Shown here piece by piece: positions 10,236 to 20,312 of a stretch of DNA of 64,000 nt. This stretch comes from Halicephalobus mephisto (lineage: Eukaryota; Nematoda; Chromadorea; Rhabditida; Panagrolaimidae): the NCBI GenBank assembly GCA_009193035.1, contig SWDT01000103.1:124001-188000 (forward strand), given 5' to 3'. Both the position numbers and the translations under genes were made by a program. Position 1 is the stretch's first letter; the number at the start of each line of letters is the position of its first letter. Below the pieces are notes generated by a model, which had not been told where the DNA came from, did no database searches, and saw only the letters and a program-made list of their open reading frames with translations.

Positions 10236-12639
10236 CTATTTCCTGGATCTTCGTTTCCTCAGCTCTCGTGGTTCTTTTTTTACAGTAGGACGTTTTTTGG
10301 GATTCATCTTCTGTTTTCTTGTCGGAGGTTTCTTTTTCAATTTCTCCATCGACGGCGGGGTCTCGGGTTGATCTACAGTAAGATCCACTTCCAGAGGTTC
10401 TCGTTGGACATTTCTGTCGAACCCAGTGACGTCAGAAGGAAGTTCATCTAAGATGTTTTTGTAGTTATAAAAAGCAGAAAAATATTGATCAATTTTTCCA
10501 AGGATGCTCAAAGTCGGAGTTCTTTGGTTCAGTGGAGGCTTCACTTGTTGCGGATTTGTTTGCATGATTCCTTGATAATCGAAAATTGTTCCAATATCGT
10601 GTTCTTGACTTGGAGAAGTCGTAACAACATCGAGAATTCTGTTTCCGATTCTGAGAATGACTCTTCCGCTCTTCAAAACTTGGAGTTTTCCAAAAGGTCG
10701 ATCATGTTTGAAATTTTCAAGTGCAAAAACCCTCGGTGGAGCCTTCCTTTGAGAATAATTTTCGACAAATAAAGGTCCATTTAAGTCCTGAAAATAGTTT
10801 CAATTGTAATAATATTATTCTAAAAATGAAAAATCAAAAATTTTCAACGAAATGGTCCCGACACGAAACTTCAAAATTTCCCAGTCCAGATTAAAAATTC
10901 AAAAATTTAATGTTTATATGAATTTATAAAAATTCAACCGTATTCATATTATTCTAAAAATCAAAAAAATTTTAACGAAATGGTTTTTGTGAAAATTTCT
11001 AAAAATTAAAATGTCTACGTAGTAATTTTTATTTTTTTAGTAATTTTATAATTTCGTAATAATTTAAAACTATATTCTTCCTAGATGAATTTCGAAACTT
11101 TTAAATCAAGACTATATTAGATTTAAAAGTATCTATCCATTTTCGAAAGTTAATTATTATATAAAATTTCAAATATTCAAACAATTATCACTTAATTATA
11201 TGCAAAATTACATACAAATATTTAATAAATCACCTAATTATATATAAAGTTATAAAAATCCGAAAATGATCAACTAATTATGCATAAAATTATATAAAAA
11301 ATTTAAAATCTACTACTTAATTATATATAATTATAGAAATCCGAAAATGATTAACTATATATAAAATTATAAAAATCCGAAAATGATTAATTATATATAA
11401 AGTTATAAAAATCCGAAAATGATTAACTATATATAAAGTTATAAAAATCCGAAAATGATCAATTATGCATAAAATTATATAAAAAATTTAAAATCTACTA
11501 CTTAATTATATATAATTATAGAATTTCGAAAATGATCGACTATATATAAAAACCTAAAAATCAACTAATTATGTATAAAATTATATATAAATAGTCAAAA
11601 CTCATCACTAAAACAAATTTTTTTAAACTCACTGAAGTTTCGAAATTGTGACTTTGCTCCTTGAGTCTGATGTCTTCGTCGACGAGGTTATCCATGTTGT
11701 CGTTAGTCACGACGTGGAGGGAATTCGGAAGTTGCATTATGAACATTCCATCGTATTCGTTTTCTACAAATTATATATCAAAATTAAATTTAAAGGAATT
11801 TTTACTTTTAAAAATCTGTTTGAAAAAATTTCCCGCGATTTTCGAACAAGCTTTAGTTCCATCGAATCGTTTTTGAACAGGATCTTCGTGAAAAATAATT
11901 TTTTCAATGTTGTTAATATTACGATATCTCGGTTCTTCCAATGGTAATTTTTTTGCAGCATATTTGTTAAGCCAATGAGCTGGTTGAGCCAAAGGAACAG
12001 GATAAACAGGAACAACTACGGTTTTAGAAGAGTCATATATAATCGGCGACGACGAAGTGCTCGTTTCTTCCAAAGCATCTTCCCAAATAGCTCGAAATCC
12101 ATTTTTTTTGTTCTTAATCACTTCAATTTCATCAAATATCACTTCAGGAGTGGATTTCGTAAGTTGGAAAGTCGATTTCGTAATTTTGGAAGTCGATTTC
12201 GTAATTTTAGGAGTCGATTTCGTAATCATAGAATTCACAAAAATTTCAGATTCTTTCGTTTTGTCTTTTTTTATTTTCAATTCAGATTCAATATCATCAT
12301 TGATATCCAAAGTACCTAAAATTTCTTCCGTTCCTGAAAAAATAATTTTTTATATAAATTTTTATATAAAAACAAACCAGTTAAAATTCTTTTTTTTTGA
12401 CGTTTATTTTCCAAAGGTTCCGGAATCAATCCAAATTTTTCAATTTCATTTAAATTAATTATTTGTCCAATATGTGGAATTTCATTTTTTTTTCTTTTAT
12501 TGAAATTTTTTTTTATATCAATTCTAAAAAATAAAAAAAATTTAGCGGGAAAATTTTTCATCAAAAATCCAACTTACTTTTTTTCCGAAGCTCCCGGAAC
12601 ATCAGCATCAATAATTTTCTCATTATTTTTCTTTTTCAT
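10236..12639 (-). CDS. POLR3D: RNA polymerase III subunit RPC4 (POLR3D) homologue
   Basis: A five-exon gene: 12639-12578, 12523-12378, 12333-11806, 11763-11633 and 10787-10236, giving 472 residues in continuous phase. The C-terminal half carries the RPC4 signature: GMFIMQLPNSL, then FGKLQVLKSGRVILRIGN, then ILD and a late LSILGKIDQYF motif. The N-terminal half is Lys/Ser/Thr-rich with TKSTPKITKST repeats, as expected of the disordered RPC4 N-terminus. An unusual basic tail (KKKPPTRKQKMNPKKR...) follows the conserved core. RPC4 pairs with RPC5 in a TFIIF-like module for Pol III initiation, termination and reinitiation in the nucleus. It is the last gene of the minus-strand cluster, with a trans-splice acceptor at 12685 about 97 bases after the LIPT2 stop, so SL2-type operon processing is likely. 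A tiny upstream reading frame (ATGACTTGA) sits in its leader. Confidence 0.9.
11230..11560. repeat. ~40-bp AT-rich tandem array in RPC4 intron 4
   Basis: Units resemble TATATATAAAGTTATAAAAATCCGAAAATGATTAAC. A larger block (ATGCATAAAATTATATAAAA...) is repeated about 190 bases apart, giving a two-level structure. Confidence 0.75.
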
Positions 12640-12684
12640 TATTAATAAATTCCAAAAAATATAAAATTATAAAAATCAAGTCAT

Positions 12685-12753
12685 CTGAAAGTGTTCAACA
12701 CTTTTCGCGTCAAGACCAAGAAATTCTTCGACAACATTGAAGAATCATTTATT
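12685..12753 (-). promoter_or_regulatory. intercistronic poly(A) signal and SL2-type acceptor, LIPT2 to RPC4
   Basis: Reading on minus: AATAAA at 12753-12748 follows the LIPT2 stop, then about 60 bases later comes CACTTTCAG with the cut after 12685, then the RPC4 leader. This spacing is typical of nematode operons. The acceptor's pyrimidine tract lies in a perfect 8+1+8 palindrome at 12688-12704 (AAAGTGTT, C, AACACTTT). Confidence 0.65.
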
Positions 12754-12781
12754 TACCTAATCAACAACGAAAAACGAATAA

Positions 12782-13611
12782 CTAACAAGCGATTTCCTTT
12801 TCTAGTTGAAGCACTTCCGACATTAACTCGATTTGGCAATCGTAGATTTTTTCAAACTTTCGGCAGAAAGGGTTAATAACGTCATCGATCGAGACTTGTT
12901 TTGAAAGTTCTTTAGTGATTGAAGTCGATTCTTTCCCTTCCAGACCACAAGGGACAATAGCATCAAACCAAGCAAGATCTGTATTACAATTGAGAGCTAA
13001 ACCATGAGAAGTGATACCGTGACGAACCTGGATGCCAATTGCAGCGATTTTCCTGTGTCCATCGACCCAAACACCTGAAGCAAGTAAAATGACTTATTTA
13101 AATCACCATTTCAATTCTCTTACCCGTATCTGCAGTCCTGGAAACACCACCAATGAGGTAGTCGTCTGTCAATAGTTGGATTACAACTTCTTCGATGGAA
13201 TCCACGAATGTCTTCACACCTAGGGATAACCCAGAACGGGGATTTTTCCGCTTCAGACGGATGTTTCGCAAATCGAATACAGGATAAGCAACCAGCTGAC
13301 CGGGACCGTGATAAGTGATCATTCCGCCGCGTTTGATCCTATGGAATTCAGCTCCCATAGCCTTTAGCCGTGTTTCTTCTTCTGCTGCGTACAAATGACT
13401 ACGGAGACCAACTGTGTATGTAGGATAGTGCTCAAATAAACAAAGATAGTGCCTGCAAAACCAAGTAAACTTTAAATTAAGCACTCCGAACTCACTCGCC
13501 AATTACTCCTTGATGTTTTTTGTTGTTTAGTTTCTGAAATAACTGTTCCTGAATCGCAAGTCCATGAAGATACTTTTGTCGTCCGAACCAGAGGGCCTTG
13601 ACAAGAGCCAT
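12782..13611 (-). CDS. LIPT2: lipoyl(octanoyl) transferase, LIPT2/LipB family
   Basis: Three exons: 13611-13496, 13452-13124 and 13074-12782, 245 residues. The enzyme moves octanoyl from mitochondrial acyl carrier protein to lipoyl domains such as GCSH. Landmarks in order: RGGMITYHGPGQL with AYPVFDLR (fold core), DTGVWVDGHRKIAAIG with the conserved catalytic-region Lys in RKIAAIG, then TSHGLALNCNTDL and IVPCGLEG. Thr in TSHG replaces the Cys of bacterial GCSFHG, as in animal LIPT2, which has a Cys in ALNC. The length equals the family's usual size and the start ATG matches the human N-terminus in register. It begins 2 bases after the MRPL42 stop codon, in a different frame, with no room for a separate promoter, poly(A) site or normal trans-splice region. 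A mitochondrial presequence is not obvious. Confidence 0.93.
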
Positions 13612-13613
13612 CT

Positions 13614-14090
13614 CTACTTCCGACTCGGAATCGGGGCCGCGGTTTTGTATAATCTGTCTTCACGAGTTTTGCTGACGAATTCCGTTCTTCCAGCGTGGAA
13701 GATTCTTCTCAAGGCAAGGTTGTCTGGACCAGTAGGACCGTAAATTCTATCACGAGTACGACGAATAGCGGAGTCGAGTTTTCTTTGTTCTTCTTCTTCC
13801 TAAAAATTATTTGAATAAAACTTTATATATAAAAACTTACTTTTCTTTGTTTTTGAAGAGCTTCTAGATCAATAGGTCTGGTATATTTATATGGAAATTC
13901 TTTTTCAGGATGCCAAGAAGCGACAACGCCGTTTTTCAAAGCAACAACGTGCCAGTTCCTAAAAGTATTAAGTATTATTTTCCTGGAGATAACAAAGTAC
14001 TTACGTTGGATTGAACTGACTGGAAGAAGCCCTGTTAGTTTGCAAAAAACGAAAACATTGGGAATTTAACAATTTATTGCGGAAAATCAT
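13614..14090 (-). CDS. mrpl-42: mitochondrial large ribosomal subunit protein mL42
   Basis: Three exons: 14090-14005, 13958-13841 and 13799-13614, 129 residues. The start MIFRNKLLNSQCFRFLQTNR is basic and hydroxylated with few acids, a typical mitochondrial targeting peptide. The middle reads HVVALKNGVVASWHPEKEFPYKYTRPIDL, which aligns with the mL42 motif (human YHPSVDIPYEHTKPI), and the C-terminal part has the family's LRRIF..R...SKTREDRLY end. It is a structural part of the mitoribosome. An acceptor TATTTTAG sits 3 bases before the ATG, likely a trans-splice site. It forms a back-to-back pair with LIPT2 downstream. Confidence 0.85.
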
Positions 14091-14099
14091 TTCCTAAAA

Positions 14100-14589
14100 T
14101 AAAAAATTACGAAAGAAAAACTCAAATCGTCTCGACCGCTCAAACGGAACACAACGCCAAAATTCGAAAAATAAAAAATTTCAAAAAATCTAACATTAAA
14201 AATAAAAAATATTTTTAAAATTACAAAATTCAAACTATTGTAAATATTTAAAAAATAGCAAATTTAGCAAAAATTAATGTTTGAAGAATTTTAAATTAAA
14301 AAATTCCGAAATTTTATAAAAATTTTTATTTTTATTTTTTATAATTTTAATTATTATTAAAAAACTTAAAAATACTACAACATTAAAACAGAACGATTGT
14401 TGAAAAAAAGTTTAATTTTTTTATTTTTTTTGTAAAATTAAAAAAATTTATATTTATTTAAAAAAATTCAAATTAAACGAAATTTATAAAATTGCACATT
14501 AAAATAAACAACAAAAATTAAATCAAAAAATTTTAAAAAATCTAAAAATTAAAAAAAAGGTGAATTTTTGAAAATTGAGATCTTGTTAG
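14100..14589. other. gap between MVB12 and MRPL42, no gene seen
   Basis: About 490 bases of A/T runs. It is long for an operon gap, so MRPL42 may have its own promoter here. Confidence 0.5.
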
Positions 14590-16219
14590 TTACCGTAATA
14601 TTGATTTTGATTTTTTGGATTTTTTAAAATGTTGTTTTTCCAAAGTAAACTTGTACTTAAAGTCCAAAAATGATGGTTTTGAAACTTCTGGAAGGTCTTC
14701 GGATTTCCCGGGATTTAGTGGATTTTCCAAATCTCGGTGTAACTTGAACGGAACGCCGTCGATGCCCCGGACGACTTCTAGTGGACATTTGCAAAAATTA
14801 AATTCATCAATTTTCGAAATTTTCGATTCCATAGTGTTGTTATGGTAAAAATTATTTTTTAAATTTTCACAATTTTTAAAAACGGATTCATTGTGATTCA
14901 AAATAGCATAATTTTCAGGAATAGTTGTGACTTTGAAGCAGATAACCAACCCGTCGACCACCCCGGCGGAACTGTAGCCCTTCGGAGCACGTTTTGACTT
15001 GTTCAAAACAACGATGTCCGTGATAGCGTTCGATGCGTCATTTCTGGGTGTGAGTTTTGCACAGAGAAATTTCTTACGTAATGCTTTTTCTTCTGGAAAA
15101 TTCAATTTCAAAATTATAAAAATAATAACAATAAAAATGAATATAAATTTATAAAAATAAAAATATATAAATATACAAATATAAAATTATAAAAATAAAT
15201 ATAAAAATTACTAAATTATAAAAATTATAAAAATATATAAATATATAAATATAAAAATTATAAAATTATAAATATAAATATAAAATTATAAAAATTATAA
15301 AAATATAAAAATATAAAAATTATAAAAACTCACTTGAATCAACAGTAACGTCAATGGCAATAAAACTGGCAGGAACAGCATCACGGCTGTCAGTTACAGT
15401 AAGATCAGTAACAACTTCATGGTTCAACTGTAATTTTAGAAATTTAAAATTTAAAAAAATAAAATTTAAGAAAGTTTAAAAAACAAAAATTTAGAAAAAT
15501 TAAAAAGTAGAAATTTAAAAAAAAATTTAGAAAAATTAAAAAGTAGAAATTTAAAAAAAACTTACAACATTATCGATTTTTCTGGATACGGCCAAATAAC
15601 GAGAGGTCTTTGTGAAAATTCCGAAATCTTTGTACATATCGGCATCAGCTCGATCGTCGAAAGTTTTCAGAATCTGAAAATTAATAAAACCATATTTAAA
15701 AAGTACTTTTTATATGACAACAATTTTTCATATAAAATAAACAAATTTTCAAAAAAATTATTTTTATATAAAAAAATTAAAAAAGATAATTTTCTATATA
15801 AAAAGTTTTAAAAAAAAATTATTTTTATATAAAAAGTTTTAAAAAAAAATTATTTTTTATATAAAAAAATTAAAAAAAAATTATTTTTTTATATAAAAAA
15901 TTTAAAAAATAATTATTTTTATAAAAAAATTTAAAAAAAATTATTTTTTTATATAAAAAGTTTTAAAAAAAATTATTTTTTTATATAAAAAGTTTTAAAA
16001 AAAATTATTTTTTTATATAAAAAGTTTTAAAAAAATTATTTTTTATATAAAAAAAAGTACTTTTTTAATTTTTTGATATATAAAAACTAATTTTTTATAT
16101 GTTGAAAAATAACTTTTTTATATAAAATAAATCTAAAAAATTACCGGAATGTGAGTTGGAGGACATTTGTTTTTGTCGGATATTATGACGACGGAAACAA
16201 TAGGCAATTCTTCAGGCAT
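14590..16219 (-). CDS. mvb-12: ESCRT-I subunit MVB12 homologue, with apparent 1-nt frameshift in exon 2
   Basis: Four exons: 16219-16145, 15674-15566, 15427-15334 and 15092-14590. The first three and the start of the fourth make a MABP domain (PIVSVVIISDKNKCPP; DADMYKDFG...RYLAVSRK; ITDIVVLNKSKRAPKGY), and the end has the UMA motif GIDGVPFKLHRDLENPL, as in animal MVB12A/B. The protein binds TSG101/VPS37/VPS28 and sorts ubiquitinated cargo at endosomes. Summed exons give 781 bases, one more than a multiple of three: near 15657-15666 the expected KTFDDRADAD frame is broken by one extra T in a TTTT run (minus strand), putting a TGA in frame just after the acceptor. This is an assembly error, an unusual splice, or a real null allele. 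An in-frame upstream ATG exists at 16330. Confidence 0.85.
15770..16080. repeat. ~33-bp AT tandem array in MVB12 intron 1
   Basis: Repeats of TTTTATATAAAAAGTTTTAA with A/T-run spacers, about nine copies. Confidence 0.75.
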
Positions 16220-16344
16220 AATTTTGGAGCTTAGGAACGATGATGAAAGAATAAAAATAATCGGACGGAAAATGATAAAAGTCGCAGCTTGCACAACAAA
16301 CGTCACAGTTAGGTCAGTTCGCTGTCGCATTATTGTACAAAAAG

Positions 16345-16860
16345 TTAAAAAAATCTCAATACTAATTTTGAAAATCTTAAAAGTTAAAAAAATCTAAATA
16401 TTAATTTTGAAAATCTTAAAATTTAAAAAAATCTAAATACTAATTTTGAAAATCTTAAAAAATTAAAAAAAATCTAAATACTAATTTTCAAAAAATTTAA
16501 AATTTCTAAATTTAAAAAAAATCAAAAATTTATTTTTTGCTCAAAATTTTTAGAAAATATTTTCGAAACAATTTTTTGAAAATACTAAAATTTAAGTAAA
16601 AAAATTGGTTTTTTTATCAATGTCAGATTTGTAATTTTTGTAGAATTTTTTTTGCGAAAAAATAAAAAATTCAAATTTATTTTTTTCGAAAAAATTAAAA
16701 AATTCAAATTTATTTTTTTCGAAAAAATTAAAAAATTCAAATTTATTTTTTTCGAAAAATTTAAAAAATTCAAATTTATTTTTTTCGAAAAATTTAAAAA
16801 ATTCAAATTTATTTTTTTCGAAAAAATTAAAAAATTCAAATTTCTTTATTGTGGAATTTT
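16345..16860. repeat. two adjacent tandem arrays (44-bp and 33-bp units)
   Basis: 16345-16490 repeats AAAAATCTAAATACTAATTTTG every 44 bases or so. 16660-16850 repeats a 33-base unit TTTTTTCGAAAAAATTAAAA... six times. Because 33 is a multiple of three, both strands show long open frames of KFKFIFFEKIK type that are not genes. Confidence 0.85.
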
Positions 16861-19800
16861 TATTAAAAAAAATTTAATGCATTTTTCAATTTTTTCAATT
16901 AATTTTGAAAATTATAACGATTGTCAAAGAACTCATATTTAAAAATTTTTTTCGAATTAATCTTACTTGATGACAAATAGTCTGATATTTATTTAATAAA
17001 ATTGAAAAATTGGAATTATTTTCTGCAATAAAATAATGAATATTTAATTAAACAATAAAAACAATTTAATTTTATTCAAAAAAGTTTTTCGTTTTTTAAA
17101 ATAATTTAAATTTAAATTTTCAAAAATATTTTAAAATTCAAATTTTTCTGAAAATTTAAAATTTATTTTTTTTATTTTTAAAATTTAAAACTTTCAAAAA
17201 TATTTTAAAATTTCATTTTTTTTAAGTTTTAAAATTTATTTTTTTTTATTTTTAAAATTTATTTTTAATTTTATTTTTTAAGTATTTTTAAAATTTATTT
17301 TTTAAGTATTTTTTGAAACTTTAAATATTTCTTTATAAAAAAATTTTGTTGATTATTATCTTCAAAATTTTTAAATTTACGTAGTTAAAAAAGAACTGTA
17401 CGACTAATTCGAATTATTTTTTCGATTTGGATCGCTTGATCCTGTGAGTGACGGATTAGACGGAGTGGAATGATTCACGAAACTAGGCTTTAAAGAGTTT
17501 TCATTTTTTTTGACGAAGAATCTTCGTGGATCGAGTCATCAATTTTTAATTAAATCTCGCTGATCCTACTGTCTAATCCGGCCAGAGGCGGGACAAAAGT
17601 GAAATTTACCATAATTCGAGAAAATCCATTTTAAATTTCTTTAATTTTTTCAATTTCATTTAAAAATTAATTTTATTTCTAAAAAATATTTTTTTTCTCA
17701 ATTTCATTTAAAAATTAATTTTATTTTTTAAAATAAATTTATTTTATTTTTTAAATTTTGTTTGAAAATTAATTTTATTTTTTAAAATAAATTTGTTTAA
17801 TTTTTTCAATTTTATTTAAAAATTTATTTTTTTGTTAAAAATTTTTTAATTAAACAAAAATTTGTTTTTTAAATAAAAATTTAAATTTTATTGAAATTCA
17901 TAAAAATTTTTGTTTTTTTTAAACATGTTTATTAATTTTTTTATTTTTAAAAAATTTAATTTAAAACATAAATTTTAATTTTTTGAGGAATTTTCGTTTT
18001 TTTTTAGATTTTTAAACATGTTTATTAATTTTTTTATTTTTAATTTAAAAAATATAAAAATATTTTAAAAATTTAATTTAAAAGATAAATTTTTATTTTT
18101 CTTTTTTGGGGAATTTTCGTCCCTATTTTTGTTTTTTAAATACTTTTAGGTACTCAGTTTTGGGGTTATTAATGAACACCTCAAGTACCCACCTATTGTC
18201 TAGGATCGTTTTGGATTACTTAACTTTGGGTCGAGTACGTGTTGGTGTACTTGATCTCGATTGCCTTTTTGGTTCGAAAAAAGCACGAAAATGTTTTCCG
18301 AATTTTTGGCAAGTCTACAGTACTATCCGTGACTTTTTAATTTTTGCAAAAAAGTAAAAATTAATTTTTTAAATTTTAATAAAAAAGTTAAAATTTGTTT
18401 TTTAAATTTTAATAAAAAAATAAAAATTAATTTTTTAAATTTTTGTAAAAAAGTAAAAATTAATTTTTTAAATTTTTGCAAAAAAGTTAAAATTAATTTT
18501 TTAAATTTTAATAAAAAAGTTAAAATTTGTTTTTTTTTAATTTTTGTAAGAAAGTTAAAATTTATTTTTTTTTATTTTTATAAAAAAATAGAAATTTATT
18601 TTTTTTATTTTTTTACAAAAATAAAAATTTGTTTTTTTCTTCGAGTAGACAAGATTATAGAAGAATAAACGCTACGAGAGCTCAAAACAGTAGCCAAAGA
18701 CGGTCTTAGTTTTTTGAATGAAGAAAAATGAAAACTCTAAAATCGGGGATATAGGTGCGCACCCCCGAAAATGGCGACAACAGCCACAGGGCTCGACGAA
18801 ATGACAATTCGATCATCGTTGCTGCTTTTTGGTCGAAGGCTTAAAAAACGACATTTACAGATATAGACACGGTTTTTCTCGATATCGGTCAGCGGTCCAA
18901 AGAACGATTACTCTTCTCATTGTACAACTCTAGACAATAGTTGTTAGTGTACTTTTGTGAAAGTAGAAATGACCATTCGAGGCTTCTAATATCCAATTTC
19001 TCGAGGAGACTTGGATGACCTAAGGCTCAAACGTGAATGTCCCCAACGATCCCCTCCGGCGACTGTACAATAGACCCTTCAATTTTTATATCATTTAAAA
19101 TTCATCTTTTTAATCCTTGATTTGTCTTTCGGGTGATTTCAGATATCCATGAAACTTATCTAAAAAGATAAAAAATAATTAGTATAAAATTATGAATCAA
19201 AAGCTTCTGAAGGATTGGATTTTTGATTTTCGAAGTTTTTAATTTTTAGAATTATTTCGGGTGATTTCAGATATCCATGAAACTTGTCTAAAAAGGTAAA
19301 AATTACCGGCATAAAATTGACCTTAAGTGATAGTTACTCCCCTGGGGCATTTACTCTTTTTTGATTTTGGAATTTTTTGTTGAATAATTTTTTTAATTAC
19401 TATTTTAGATATCTTTAATAATTTTAAAAATTGATCTAAAAAGTATAAATTAGGTTAATTTTACAAATTCGAAAAATGCCCCAAGGAAACAACCATTGTG
19501 CAATTTTTTAAAACTTTTTAGAAGTCTTTTTGGGTCGTTTCAGGACCAAAAATGATAATCTAAAAATTAAAAAATACCTGTAAGTAGTTAATCCCCTGAG
19601 GCATTTATCTCTTTGACTATTATTAATTTCCAAATTTTTTATTTTAAATTTGTGTTTTTTGTCCGTAATTACTACTTTAAACAATTTTAAAAAAAAATTA
19701 ATTTTAAAAAAAAATATTTTAAAAAAATTAATTTTAAAAAAAATTTATTCAAAAAAAATTTATTTAAAAAAACTTATTTAAAAAAATTTATTTAAAAAAA

Positions 19801-20300
19801 TTTATTTAAAAAAATTTATTTAAAAAAATTTATTTAAAAAAATTTATTTTTAGAAATTAGAGAACCGAATTTTTTTAAATTAAAAATTATAAAAAAATAG
19901 ATATCATTAGGGGAAAAACCCCAAAGGAGTAAAAGTCCCTATAAGAGGCAATTGTTGTGCATCCCCTCAGGCGATATTTCCAAATCCTCTTTTGTGGCCA
20001 GACTCTTGACCGGTCGTTTTTCTTTTATGATTCATGTACCGGATTTTTTGAGTACTCGCGACCAGGGTGAGTCAGTCAAAACTGACCACTATAAATTCTG
20101 ATAATTTTGAGATTTTTAAAATTAAATTTTTAAAAATTTTTTAAATTAAATTTTTTAAAATTTTTAAAATTTAATCTTTTTGAATTTTTTTATAAAATTT
20201 TTGAAATTAAATTTTTAGAATTTTTTAATTTAATTTTTTTCAATTTAATCTTTTTTAATTTTTTTTATAAAATTTAAATTTTTAAATTTTTTTAAATTTA
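16860..20300. other. gene-poor region, A/T arrays with ordinary-sequence islands
   Basis: Islands at 17390-17610, 18110-18330, 18640-19080 and around 19920-20090 have normal composition. 17450-17580 contains CGGATTAGAC and its inverse GTCTAATCCG. 18340-18620 is a 33-bp tandem array. The 18.6-20.1 kb part is upstream of the astacin gene and may hold its promoter. No gene was recognised. Confidence 0.5.
19020..19980. repeat. degenerate scattered CCCCTNRGGCAWTT motif (family E)
   Basis: Related words recur: TCCCCTCCGGCGACTGTACA (19049), CCCCTGGGGCATTTA (19340), its inverse ATGCCCCAAGGAAACAACC (19476), CCCCTGAGGCATTTA (19591), TCCCCTCAGGCGAT (19963). Similar words occur at 35.3-35.43 kb. Confidence 0.45.
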
Positions 20301-20312
20301 ATTTTTTAGAAA

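Noticed and set aside
16585..16942. Long open frames on both strands (KFKFIFFEKIK and NFLNFSKKINL types)
   Set aside because: They come from a 33-base tandem repeat whose unit is a multiple of three; no start context, splice sites or family resemblance.
18106..18357. 84-codon plus-strand frame
   Set aside because: No family, no splice sites, flanked by tandem arrays; more likely a chance frame in an island.
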